Positions 9,172-17,077 of a DNA stretch of 64,000 bases are shown in pieces. The DNA is from Amycolatopsis sp. EV170708-02-1 (GTDB taxonomy: Bacteria > Actinomycetota > Actinomycetes > Mycobacteriales > Pseudonocardiaceae), in contig NZ_CP092497.1 of the NCBI RefSeq assembly GCF_022479115.1, positions 6,510,001 through 6,574,000 of the forward strand. The letters run 5' to 3'. The number at the start of each line of letters is the position of its first letter. The first letter of the stretch is position 1. A program made the position numbers and the translations under genes. The notes beneath the pieces are model-generated. The model did no database searches. It was not told the origin of the DNA and saw only the letters and a list, made by a program, of their open reading frames with translations.

Positions 9172-10488
9172 TCAGTCGACGCCGGCGTCCTCGGGGCGTC
9201 CGGAGGCGAGTCCGGCGAGGACGTCCAAAGCGGCCGCGAGCGTTTCGAGCGGCGGCGACGAGACGGCGAGCCGCACCGCGTTCGGGGCGTGACCGGGGAC
9301 GACGGCGAACGCGGCCGCCGGGGTGACCGCGATCCCGCGTCGCGCGGCCGCGGCGACGAAGGTCTCGGCGCGCCAGTGTTCGGGGAGTTCCCACCAGCAG
9401 TGGTACGCCCGCGGATCGGCGCGCAGGGTGAACCCGGCCAGGCGCTCCGCCGTCACCCGCTGGCGTTCCGCGGCGTCGAGGCGTTTCGCCCGTTCGACGG
9501 TTTCCAGCGTGCCGCCGGTGATCCACCGGGTGGCGGCTTCGACGGCGAGCCGGGGTGCGACCCAGCCACCCGAGCGCACGGCCGCGGCGAGCCGTTCCGT
9601 CCATGCCGCCGGGACGGCGAGGAAACCGGTGGTCAGTCCCGGGGCGAGCCGTTTGGACATGCTGTCGGTGAACACCGTGCGTTCCGGCGCGTACGCCGCG
9701 AAGGGACGGACCTCGGGCCGGAGGAAGGTGTAGATCCCGTCCTCGATCACCGGGATGTCCATCCGGCGCACGGTTTCCGCCAGCTCGACGCGGCGCTCTT
9801 CGTCCATTGTGGACCCGAGCGGGTTGTGCAGCGTCGGCTGGACGTACAGGGCGCGAACGGACGCGGCTTCGAGCGCCTCGGGGATGAGGCCCCTGTCGTC
9901 GGTCTCGACGGGCACCAGCTGGACACCGAGCCGCCCGGCGAGCGCCTTGACCACGGGGTACGTGACGGCTTCGACGGCGAGCCGTTCCCCCATCGGCACG
10001 AAGGCGGCGATGGCGGCCGCGATGGCCTGGCGCCCGCTTCCGGCGAAGAGGATTTCAGGCGTCCAGCCGTCCTTCGCGAGTAGCCCGGCGACGGCGTCAC
10101 GCGCCTGCTTCGAGCCCGAGACGCTTCCAGGCCGCAACGCCGCTGTCAGGACGTCTTCACGCAGGAGCGGCTCGAGCGCCTTCCCGACCAGCGCGGACTG
10201 TTCCGGGAGGACGGCGAAGTTGAGTTCGAGGTCGACCGTCGCGCCGCCCGGTTCGGCGAGCGCGGTCTCCAGCGGCGGGCGCCCGGCGCGCACGAACGTG
10301 CCCCGCCCGACCTCGCCGACCACGACACCCCGCCGGACGAGTTCGCCGTAGACCCTGGCGGCGGTCGAGTTCGCGATCCCGCGTTCGCGGGCGAACCGCC
10401 GCTGCGGGGGCAGCCGGTCGCCAGGACGGAGCCTCCCTGCCTCGACGTCGGCGGAGATCTCGTCCGCGACTATCCGGTAGTCCTCCAT
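9172..10488 (-). CDS. MocR-type regulator: GntR winged helix fused to a class I aminotransferase domain
   Basis: A transcription factor of 438 residues. The N-terminal GntR domain begins MEDYRIVADEISADVEAGRL with RPGDRLPPQRRFARERGIANS, then an aminotransferase-fold domain that normally binds PLP. The PLP lysine region is visible as DSMSKRLAPGLTTGF, with the preceding YVQPTLHNPLG and VIEDGIY segments. The ATG at 10488 has GAAGGA 6 nt upstream; an in-frame ATG nine codons earlier lacks this. MocR proteins often control genes for vitamin B6, amino acids or drug export. The nearest divergent gene is the siderophore ATPase, but that is controlled by an iron box, so the MocR target is unknown. Confidence 0.88.
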   Translation of the reverse strand: MEDYRIVADEISADVEAGRLRPGDRLPPQRRFARERGIANSTAARVYGELVRRGVVVGEVGRGTFVRAGRPPLETALAEPGGATVDLELNFAVLPEQSALVGKALEPLLREDVLTAALRPGSVSGSKQARDAVAGLLAKDGWTPEILFAGSGRQAIAAAIAAFVPMGERLAVEAVTYPVVKALAGRLGVQLVPVETDDRGLIPEALEAASVRALYVQPTLHNPLGSTMDEERRVELAETVRRMDIPVIEDGIYTFLRPEVRPFAAYAPERTVFTDSMSKRLAPGLTTGFLAVPAAWTERLAAAVRSGGWVAPRLAVEAATRWITGGTLETVERAKRLDAAERQRVTAERLAGFTLRADPRAYHCWWELPEHWRAETFVAAAARRGIAVTPAAAFAVVPGHAPNAVRLAVSSPPLETLAAALDVLAGLASGRPEDAGVD

Positions 10489-10509
10489 GCCGTCCTTCGA
10501 TCGCACCGA

Positions 10510-10529
10510 GTGCATTCACACGATTGCAC
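10510..10529. promoter_or_regulatory. Candidate operator upstream of the mocR-like gene
   Basis: GTGCA (10510-10514) and TGCAC (10525-10529) form a spaced palindrome about 22 bp before the chosen start of the MocR gene, fitting autoregulation. Confidence 0.35.
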
Positions 10530-10587
10530 CGCGGATCATGCCATCGAAGCACGACTGCGACGTACGGAACACCACAACTGCGGACTC

Positions 10588-10606
10588 CTAGGTTAGCCTA
10601 ACCTGC
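10588..10606 (+). promoter_or_regulatory. IdeR/DtxR iron box overlapping a -10 element
   Basis: CTAGGTTAGCCTAACCTGC differs from the IdeR/DtxR consensus (TWAGGTTAGSCTAACCTWA) only at the outer positions. TAGGTT within it (10589-10594) also fits the actinobacterial -10 pattern TAnnnT. The box ends one base before the GTG of the ATPase gene, so iron-loaded IdeR would block transcription. Confidence 0.9.
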
Positions 10607-11434
10607 GTGGAGACCGTGGAAACCCTCACCGAGCAGAGCACGACGTCCCGCCTGCACGCGGACGCGCTGACGCTCGCCTACGACGGCCGTACCGTGGCCG
10701 AAGACCTCGGGGTGGTCATCCCCGACCGGTCGTTCACCGTCATCGTCGGGCCGAACGCCTGCGGCAAGACGACCCTGCTGCGCGCGCTCGCGCGGATGCT
10801 CAAACCGCGCAAGGGTTCGGTGTTCCTCGACGGCCAGGTGATCAGCTCCTTCCCCGCCAAGGAGGTCGCCCGGCGGCTCGGCCTGCTGCCGCAGAGCTCG
10901 ATCGCGCCCGACGGCATCACGGTCGCGGACCTCGTCGCGCGCGGCCGGTACCCGCATCAGCGCCTGCTGCGCCAGTGGTCCCGTGAGGACGCCACCGTGG
11001 TCGCGGAGTCCATGCGCGCCACCGGGGTCGACGACCTCGCCGAGCGGCTGGTCGACGAGCTGTCGGGTGGCCAGCGGCAGCGCGTGTGGATGGCGATGGC
11101 CCTCGCACAGGAGACTGATCTCCTGCTGCTCGACGAGCCGACGACCTATCTGGACATCGCGCACCAGATGGACATCCTCGACCTGTGCGCGGAACTGCAC
11201 CAGGAGCAGGGCCGCACGCTGGTCGCGGTGCTGCACGACCTCAACCACGCCGCCCGCTACGCGACGCACATGATCGCGATGCGCGGCGGAGAGGTCCTCG
11301 CGACCGGAGCGCCCGAAGAGGTCGTGACCGCCGCGAACGTCGAGAAGATCTTCGAGCTGCCCTGCCGGGTCATGCCGTGCCCGGAAACCGGTACCCCGCT
11401 GGTGATCCCGAAAGCCGGACGCCGCGCAGCCTGA
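10607..11434 (+). CDS. Iron-siderophore ABC transporter ATP-binding protein (FecE/FepC type)
   Basis: A 275-residue ATPase energising uptake of ferric siderophores or vitamin B12-like ligands. Walker A is GPNACGKT (48-55), followed by a Q-loop region, signature LSGGQRQRVW and Walker B LLLLDEPTTYLD with the H-loop at VLHDLNHAAR. ABC family members that import siderophores share the LDIAHQMD segment after Walker B. The GTG lies one base after the iron box with no ribosome-binding site, so the mRNA is probably leaderless. No permease or binding-protein gene is adjacent, so it must serve transporters encoded elsewhere. Confidence 0.9.
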   Translation: METVETLTEQSTTSRLHADALTLAYDGRTVAEDLGVVIPDRSFTVIVGPNACGKTTLLRALARMLKPRKGSVFLDGQVISSFPAKEVARRLGLLPQSSIAPDGITVADLVARGRYPHQRLLRQWSREDATVVAESMRATGVDDLAERLVDELSGGQRQRVWMAMALAQETDLLLLDEPTTYLDIAHQMDILDLCAELHQEQGRTLVAVLHDLNHAARYATHMIAMRGGEVLATGAPEEVVTAANVEKIFELPCRVMPCPETGTPLVIPKAGRRAA

Positions 11435-11466
11435 CCGCCTCGGAGTAGGTTGGCGGCGGAGGTGCC

Positions 11467-12123
11467 ATGTCACAGCAACTGTGGTCCGAAGTGGACGACT
11501 ATCTGTCCGGGGTGCTCGTCCCGTCCGATCCCGCCCTCGAAGGCGCGCGGCAGGCGTCGGACGAGGCCGGGCTGCCCTCGATCGCCGTCGCGCCGAATCA
11601 GGGCAAACTGCTCAACCTGATGGCGAGGATGATCGGCGCCCGGTCCATCCTGGAGATCGGCACGCTCGGCGGGTACAGCACGATCTGGCTCGCCCGTGCC
11701 CTGCCGCCGCAGGGCAGGCTCGTCACCCTCGAATACGACCCGAAGCACGCCGAGGTCGCGCGCGGCAACATCGAAGCGGCCGGGCTCGGCGGCCTGGTCG
11801 ACGTCCGGGTCGGCAAGGCGCTGGACCTGCTGCCCTCGGTCGAGGGCCCGATCGACCTGGCGTTCATCGACGCCGACAAGGCCAACAACCCGGCCTACTT
11901 CGAGGCATCGCTGAAGCTCGTCCGGCCCGGCGGCGTGATCGTGGTCGACAACGTCGTCCGCGGCGGCGCGGTGACCGACGCCGCCAGCGAAGACCCGAAC
12001 ATCCAAGGCATCAGGCGGCTGCACGAGATGATCGCCGCCGAACCCCGCGTCGACGCGACGGCGATCCAGACGGTCGGCAGCAAGGGCTACGACGGCCTCA
12101 CCGTCGTACTCGTGAAGCCCTGA
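11467..12123 (+). CDS. SAM-dependent O-methyltransferase, caffeoyl-CoA OMT-like (family 3)
   Basis: A 218-residue class I methyltransferase. EIGTLGGYSTIWLA (about 60-73) is the SAM-binding glycine loop, and the metal-ligand segment IDLAFIDADKANNPAYFE plus VVDNVVRGG match divalent-cation-dependent catechol-type O-methyltransferases such as mycobacterial Rv0187. GGAGGTG precedes the ATG. It follows the siderophore ATPase by 32 bp and could share its transcript. Methylation of a catechol or phenolic metabolite is likely; the substrate is not shown by the sequence. Confidence 0.87.
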   Translation: MSQQLWSEVDDYLSGVLVPSDPALEGARQASDEAGLPSIAVAPNQGKLLNLMARMIGARSILEIGTLGGYSTIWLARALPPQGRLVTLEYDPKHAEVARGNIEAAGLGGLVDVRVGKALDLLPSVEGPIDLAFIDADKANNPAYFEASLKLVRPGGVIVVDNVVRGGAVTDAASEDPNIQGIRRLHEMIAAEPRVDATAIQTVGSKGYDGLTVVLVKP

Positions 12124-12136
12124 CCCAGGCGCCCGC

Positions 12137-12236
12137 GCGTGCCCGAAGGCGTAACTCGCGTGTCTGAAGGCGTAACTCGGTGTGCGGCCCCTGAGCACGC
12201 GAGTTACGTGTCTGAGCACGCGAGTTACGTGCCGCG
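12137..12236. repeat. Family A 21-bp-phased palindromic repeat, copy 1
   Basis: Two CGTAACTCG units in the left half (GTAACTCG at 12151 and 12172) face two CACGCGAGTTACG units in the right half (12196 and 12217). Units are spaced exactly 21 bp and the halves can form a long stem. It lies between the convergent O-methyltransferase and PBP genes. Confidence 0.85.
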
Positions 12237-12247
12237 TCACGCCGAGG

Positions 12248-14188
12248 TCATCGCGGAGCCGTCGTGGCGGGCCGCGGGCCGGAGCCGTCCGGCCAGCGCG
12301 CCGGCTGTCCTCGGTGGACACCGTTCATGAAGCCCTGCCAGATGTCCGCCGGAAGGGTCCCGCCGGTCAGTTTCTCCCCGGCGGCGTCCCGCATCCGGCG
12401 CGGCTCGTCGGAGCCGACCCAGACCGCGGTCGCGAGTTGCGGCGTGTAGCCGGCCGCCCAGCCGCCGGCGTTGTCGTCCGTCTCGTTGAACCGGAAGTCG
12501 CCGGTCTTCAGCGCCGCCGGGCGATCCTTCAGACCCGTGGCGAGCACCTGGCTCATCGTGCCCGCGATCCGGCGGCTCAGCGCCTCGTCGCCCTGGAACG
12601 CGGGCGTCTTGTCCGACGGCCGTTCCCACACCACTTCGCCGTTCTCGTCCCGGATCTTCGACACCAGATGCGGGGTGGCGCGCATACCGTCGGCGGCGAA
12701 GGTCGCGTACGCACCCGCCATGTCACTGGGGCGTAAGGGATACCGGCCGACCGCGATCCCCGGTCCGATCAGGAACCCGTCCTTCTCGCGCAGGGTCACG
12801 GCGCCGTCGACGGCTTCGGGGATCCCGGCCGCGCGAGCGCCGTCGCGGACCGCCTCGGCGCCGAGCTTCTTCGCCAGGTCGACGAACGGGCCGTGAGCGC
12901 CCCGCCCCATCGCCTCGCGCAGCGTGCACTTCCCGGCTTCGCCGCACTGGTCCTGGAACTGGAAGGTCTCGCCGAGGAAGTCGACCGACGCCGGTGCCTT
13001 CAGCGGTTCGTCCACGTTCACACCCCGTTCGAGCCCGGCGGCGAGGATGAAGGGCTGGAACGTCGAGCCGGTGCCGTACGGGGTGCCCGCGTAGTCGTGC
13101 ACGCTCCAGCCGCCGCCGTTGTAGGCGCGGATGGCCCCGGTCCCGGGTTCGACGGCGACCAGCGACGCGCGGAAGTGCTCCGGCTGCCCCTTCAACCGCT
13201 CCTTGACCGTCTTCTCGGCTTCGGCCTGCGCACGCGGATCGATGGTCGTCTCGACCTTCATCGCGCCGCCGCGGAGCCGGTCGAGCGGGTAGCCGACCTG
13301 CTCCAGTTCCGCGAGGACCTGCTGCTTGATGTGGTACTGCTCGTAGGTGACGCGACCGGCGCGGGTCTCCGACGGCGCCTGGATCGCGTCCTCCGGATAG
13401 GTCATGGCGACCGCTTCGGCCTGGCTGACGTAGCCGCGCGCGACCAGTTTGTTCACCACGTAGGACCAGCGCTTCATGGCGTGCTCGTGGCTGGAGGCGT
13501 ACGGGTCGTGCACCGAAGGCGACTGGATCATGCCCGCGAGGAAGGCCGCCTCGCTCCAGGTCATCGAGTCGTCGAGTTTGCGGCCGAAGTAGGCGTTCAT
13601 CGCCGACGCCGGGCCGTAGGTGCCGCGGCCGAACGAGATGATGTTGACGTAGCTTTCGAAAATCTCTTTCTTGGTCTGCTGCTGGGTGATCTTCGTGGCG
13701 AGCACGAGCTCGGAGAACTTCCGCGTGAGGGTGGCGTCCTCGTTGCCGGTGGACTTCTTGATGTACTGCTGGGTGATCCCCGAGCCGCCGCCGACGCCGG
13801 TCACCAGCGCGCGGCCGAGCCCGGTGAGGTCGAAACCCTCGTTGTCCCAGAAGGTCGGGTCCTCGGTCGCGACGATCGCGTCGCGCAGTTTCGCGGGGAC
13901 GGCGTCGTAGGGCACGAACAGCCGGTCGCCGCCGGGCGGGACCACCTTGAGCAGTTCGGAACCGTCGGCGTTCTGCAGGACGACGGTCTTGTCGAGATCG
14001 GCGAGCACCTCTTGCGGGCTGCGGACGTCGAGCAGGACGTACGCGAGCCCGAACGCGACGACCGGGATGCCGATCACCAGGCCGAGCGTCCAGGCGGCGA
14101 CCCGTCGCCACCTGCGCTTCTTCCGTTTCGGCTCCGGGGTGGCCGTGGTCTCCGACTCGGGTGCGTCTGCCTCATCCGGGTTTTCCAC
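12248..14188 (-). CDS. Class A penicillin-binding protein with intact glycosyltransferase and degenerate transpeptidase domain
   Basis: A 646-residue membrane-anchored cell-wall enzyme with a cytosolic basic tail and one helix (about 30-52). The GT51 peptidoglycan glycosyltransferase domain is intact: catalytic Glu in ATEDPTFWDNEGFD (E109), GGSGITQQYIKK, and RKFSELVLATKI followed by YVNIISFGRGTYG. The transpeptidase domain is recognisable but altered: SxxK reads STFQ (S375, Q378), SxN reads GAH (430-432), and KTGT reads KTGD (561-564). It should therefore polymerise glycan but probably not cross-link or bind beta-lactams normally. Two cysteines (C415, C421) could form a disulphide. Confidence 0.88.
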   Translation of the reverse strand: MENPDEADAPESETTATPEPKRKKRRWRRVAAWTLGLVIGIPVVAFGLAYVLLDVRSPQEVLADLDKTVVLQNADGSELLKVVPPGGDRLFVPYDAVPAKLRDAIVATEDPTFWDNEGFDLTGLGRALVTGVGGGSGITQQYIKKSTGNEDATLTRKFSELVLATKITQQQTKKEIFESYVNIISFGRGTYGPASAMNAYFGRKLDDSMTWSEAAFLAGMIQSPSVHDPYASSHEHAMKRWSYVVNKLVARGYVSQAEAVAMTYPEDAIQAPSETRAGRVTYEQYHIKQQVLAELEQVGYPLDRLRGGAMKVETTIDPRAQAEAEKTVKERLKGQPEHFRASLVAVEPGTGAIRAYNGGGWSVHDYAGTPYGTGSTFQPFILAAGLERGVNVDEPLKAPASVDFLGETFQFQDQCGEAGKCTLREAMGRGAHGPFVDLAKKLGAEAVRDGARAAGIPEAVDGAVTLREKDGFLIGPGIAVGRYPLRPSDMAGAYATFAADGMRATPHLVSKIRDENGEVVWERPSDKTPAFQGDEALSRRIAGTMSQVLATGLKDRPAALKTGDFRFNETDDNAGGWAAGYTPQLATAVWVGSDEPRRMRDAAGEKLTGGTLPADIWQGFMNGVHRGQPARWPDGSGPRPATTAPR

Positions 14189-14257
14189 GCCAGGTTAGAC
14201 GCCCGAACGAGTGAAAAGGTTGTGGGAAAGTCACCGAATGGCCACCGGTTCACGACT

Positions 14258-14280
14258 TGAAGAATTCTTCATTTGATAAT
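14258..14280 (+). promoter_or_regulatory. Operator and -10 box of the arsR-sulP operon
   Basis: The perfect palindrome TGAAGAATTCTTCA (14258-14271) lies 4 bp upstream of GATAAT (14275-14280), a near-consensus -10. The palindrome fits the spacer of the promoter, so the ArsR protein encoded next could repress its own operon. The start codon is 8 nt after the -10, implying a leaderless mRNA. Confidence 0.6.
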
Positions 14281-14288
14281 GTGCTCAG

Positions 14289-14618
14289 ATGCCCGTCCCC
14301 CTGTACCAGGCGAAGGCGGAGTTCTTCCGCATGCTGGGCCATCCGGTCCGGATCCGTGTACTGGAGCTGCTCGCCGAAGGCCCGAAGGCCGTCCGTGAAC
14401 TGCTCGCGGAGATCGAGGTCGAGGCCTCCAACCTCTCGCAGCAACTTGCCGTCCTGCGCCGGTCGGGCATCGTCACCTCGACCCGCGACGGCTCGACGGT
14501 GGTGTACGCGCTCGCCGGCGGCGACGTCGTCGAGCTCCTGCGCGCGGCCCGGCGCATCCTCACCGAGCTGCTGGCCGACCAGAACGTCTTGCTCGCCCAG
14601 CTCCGCGACGCGGAGTGA
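14289..14618 (+). CDS. ArsR-family winged-helix repressor
   Basis: A 109-residue regulator. After FFRMLGHPVRIRVLELLAEG comes the recognition helix region ASNLSQQLAVLRRSGIVTS and the wing TRDGSTVVYAL. It has no cysteine at all, so thiol-based metal or sulphide sensing of the usual ArsR or BigR kind is unlikely. The ATG at 14289 has no ribosome-binding site and lies 8 nt after a -10 box. The SulP transporter starts 4 bp after its stop, so it very likely controls that transporter. Confidence 0.87.
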   Translation: MPVPLYQAKAEFFRMLGHPVRIRVLELLAEGPKAVRELLAEIEVEASNLSQQLAVLRRSGIVTSTRDGSTVVYALAGGDVVELLRAARRILTELLADQNVLLAQLRDAE

Positions 14619-14622
14619 CGCC

Positions 14623-16293
14623 GTGGCGGGTCTGAGACTTTCGGAACTGCGCTCGCTCCTGCCCGGACGCGAAGACCTGCGGACGCTCAAACGCGCTCCC
14701 CGGCGCGACCTCACGGCAGGCCTGACCGTCGCGATCGTCGCCCTCCCGCTGGCGCTGGGCTTCGGCATCTCGTCCGGGCTCGGCGCCGAAGCCGGGCTGG
14801 TCACCGCGATCGTCGCCGGCGCGCTGGCCGCGATCTTCGGCGGCTCCAACCTCCAGGTCTCCGGCCCGACCGGGGCGATGACCGTGGTGCTGGTGCCGAT
14901 CATGGCCACGCACGGAGCGGGCGGCGTGCTGACGGTGGGCCTGCTCGCCGGGGTGTTGCTGCTCCTGCTCGCGGTCGCCCGTGCCGGCCGGTACATGCGC
15001 TACGTGCCGACGCCGGTGGTCGAAGGCTTCACGCTGGGCATCGCCGGGGTGATCGCGTTGCAGCAGGTCCCCGCCGCGCTCGGCGTCGCCACCCCGGAAG
15101 GCGAGAAGGTGGCCGTCGTCGCGGCGAAGGCGGTGGCCGATTTCGCCGCGCATCCGGCCTGGCCGTCGATCGCGGTCGCGGCCGGCGTCGCCGCCCTGAT
15201 GCTGCTCGGCGCGAGGTGGCGGCCGTCGATCCCGTTCTCGCTGGTCGCGGTGGCCATCGCGACCCTCGTGAGCCACTTCGCGCAGCTGCCGGTCGCACGT
15301 ATCGGCGCCCTGCCCAACGGTCTTCCCGCGCCTTCGCTGGACTTCCTGGATCTGTCGACCCTGGGCGCGTTGGCGCCCTCCGCCGTCGCGGTCGCGGCGC
15401 TGGCCGCGCTGGAAAGCCTCCTCTCGGCCACGGTCGCCGACGCGATGAGCGTCAACGAACGCCACGACCCGGACCGGGAACTCTTCGGGCAGGGTCTCGC
15501 GAATCTCGTCACCCCGCTGTTCGGCGGCGTACCCGCCACCGCGGCGATCGCGCGCACCGCGGTCAACGTCCGCGCCGGGGCGAAATCCCGGCTCGCCTCG
15601 TTCACCCACGCGTTGGTGCTGGCGGTGATCGTCTTCGCGGCGGCGCCGCTCGTGGCCACGATCCCGATCGCGGCGCTCGCCGGGGTGCTGCTGGCCACCG
15701 CCGTCCGCATGGTCGAGGCGGGCTCGGTCCGCGCGCTCCTGCGCTCCACCCGGCGTGACGCGCTGGTCCTCGTGCTCACCGCGGGCGCGACCCTGATCCT
15801 GGATCTGGTCACCGCGGTCATCCTCGGCCTCGTCGTGGCGGGCGCGCTGGCGCTGCGGGCGATCGCGAAGGCGGCTCGCGTCGAAGAGGTCGCGCTCGAC
15901 CACGCCGATCACGCGGCCGAGGAGCGGGCGCTGCTGGACGAGCACATCGTCGCGTTCCGGCTCGACGGACCGCTGGTCTTCGCGGCGGCCCACCAGTTCC
16001 TGCTGGAGCTGTCCGAGGTGGCCGACGTCCGGGTGGTCATCCTCCGGATGTCACGGGTGTCGGCCATCGACGCCACCGGCGCCCTCGTCCTGCGCGACGC
16101 CATCGAACGCCTCGAACATCGCGGGATCACGGTCCTGGTGTCGGGGATCAGGCCGGGCCACGAGAAGGTGCTCGACGAACTCGGCGTCGCGGACCGGCTC
16201 CGCGCGGAGGGCCGGGTGTTCCCGGATACGCCGCACGCCATCGATTTCGCGCACGCGCTGCTGACCTCAAGCGAGGAAGGCGCGAAGCAGTGA
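14623..16293 (+). CDS. SulP-family anion transporter with C-terminal STAS domain
   Basis: A 556-residue inner-membrane transporter for sulphate, bicarbonate or a related anion. The DLTAGLTVAIVALPLALGFGIS segment near residue 30 and SNLQVSGPTGAMT near 90 are family signatures. About 12 to 14 helices follow, then a STAS domain (about 440-550) with VVILRMSRVSAIDATGALVL. The GTG start lies 4 bp after the ArsR stop; upstream in-frame codons fall inside arsR and were rejected. The last 27 bp overlap the convergent FadR-type gene. The substrate is not determined; bicarbonate carriers of this family exist in actinobacteria. Confidence 0.88.
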   Translation: MAGLRLSELRSLLPGREDLRTLKRAPRRDLTAGLTVAIVALPLALGFGISSGLGAEAGLVTAIVAGALAAIFGGSNLQVSGPTGAMTVVLVPIMATHGAGGVLTVGLLAGVLLLLLAVARAGRYMRYVPTPVVEGFTLGIAGVIALQQVPAALGVATPEGEKVAVVAAKAVADFAAHPAWPSIAVAAGVAALMLLGARWRPSIPFSLVAVAIATLVSHFAQLPVARIGALPNGLPAPSLDFLDLSTLGALAPSAVAVAALAALESLLSATVADAMSVNERHDPDRELFGQGLANLVTPLFGGVPATAAIARTAVNVRAGAKSRLASFTHALVLAVIVFAAAPLVATIPIAALAGVLLATAVRMVEAGSVRALLRSTRRDALVLVLTAGATLILDLVTAVILGLVVAGALALRAIAKAARVEEVALDHADHAAEERALLDEHIVAFRLDGPLVFAAAHQFLLELSEVADVRVVILRMSRVSAIDATGALVLRDAIERLEHRGITVLVSGIRPGHEKVLDELGVADRLRAEGRVFPDTPHAIDFAHALLTSSEEGAKQ

Positions 16294-16989
16294 AGCGGTC
16301 CCTTCGACGTGTTCCGTCATCGCCCGGCGGGCCGCCTCGGAGTCCCCGGCGAGGATCGCGTCGACGATGGCCTCGTGCTGGGCGTTGGAATGCTCCAGAT
16401 TCGGTTCGAGCAGCGGGATCATGTCGAGCAGCTGGTTGACCCGCATCCGCGCGTCGGCCATCGCGGTGGTCAGCGAGCCGGACGCGGTGACCTCGGCGAT
16501 CGCCAGGTGCAGCCGCGAATCCTTGCGTCGGTAGTCGCCGACGTCGGCCGCCGCGGCCTCGGCGAGCGTGCTGGTCAGATGCTGCCGGTCGGCCGGGCTG
16601 AGCGAACGCGCGGCCGCCATCTCGGCGGCGCCGGTCTCCAGGACGTGCCGGAGGCCGAGCACGTCCTCCAGCGTGGCGTTGTCGACCTTCCGGCCGTCGG
16701 CGGCGGGCGGGTCGGGCAGGACGTCGTTGACGAACGTGCCGCCGTACCTTCCACGCCGCGACTCGACGTATCCCGCGTCGGACAGCGCGCGGATGGCCTC
16801 GCGCAGCGTCACCCGGCTGACCCCGAGCCGCTCGGCGAGCTCACGTTCCGAAGGCAGCCGCTCCCCCGCGCCCACCACGCCCAGCCGGATCGCCTGGAGC
16901 AGCCTTTCGACGGTCTCCTCGAAGGCGTTGCCCGCGCGCACCGGGCGGAACAGCGCGTCACCCGCGTTCGCGACCGTGCTCGACTCCAC
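16267..16989 (-). CDS. GntR-family regulator, FadR subfamily (FCD domain)
   Basis: A 240-residue repressor. The N-terminal winged helix has GERLPSERELAERLGVSRVTLREAIRAL and GYVESRRGRYGGTFV. The all-helical FCD domain follows, with LHLAIAEVTASG and the histidines of NAQHEAIVDAI and MTEHV that usually bind a metal and an organic acid. It overlaps the end of sulP by 27 bp on the opposite strand. Such regulators often govern organic-acid or amine catabolism. The neighbouring serine/glycine operon is a possible target, but no matching operator was seen. Confidence 0.85.
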   Translation of the reverse strand: MESSTVANAGDALFRPVRAGNAFEETVERLLQAIRLGVVGAGERLPSERELAERLGVSRVTLREAIRALSDAGYVESRRGRYGGTFVNDVLPDPPAADGRKVDNATLEDVLGLRHVLETGAAEMAAARSLSPADRQHLTSTLAEAAAADVGDYRRKDSRLHLAIAEVTASGSLTTAMADARMRVNQLLDMIPLLEPNLEHSNAQHEAIVDAILAGDSEAARRAMTEHVEGTASLLRAFLA

Positions 16990-17008
16990 TCTTCGAGTTT
17001 AGGCGGCC

Positions 17009-17074
17009 CGCGATTCGTCCTCTGGATGCGGTACTTGCGTGTGCAACTACCGCATCCAGAGGACTAAACGCGGG
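17009..17074. repeat. Family B inverted repeat, copy 2
   Basis: CGTCCTCTGGATGCGGTA on the left pairs with TACCGCATCCAGAGGAC on the right, flanked by CGCG on both sides, with minor mismatches. It lies just after the sdaA stop and before the fadR-like start, so it is a probable terminator of the glycine operon. Confidence 0.8.
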
Positions 17075-17077
17075 GCA

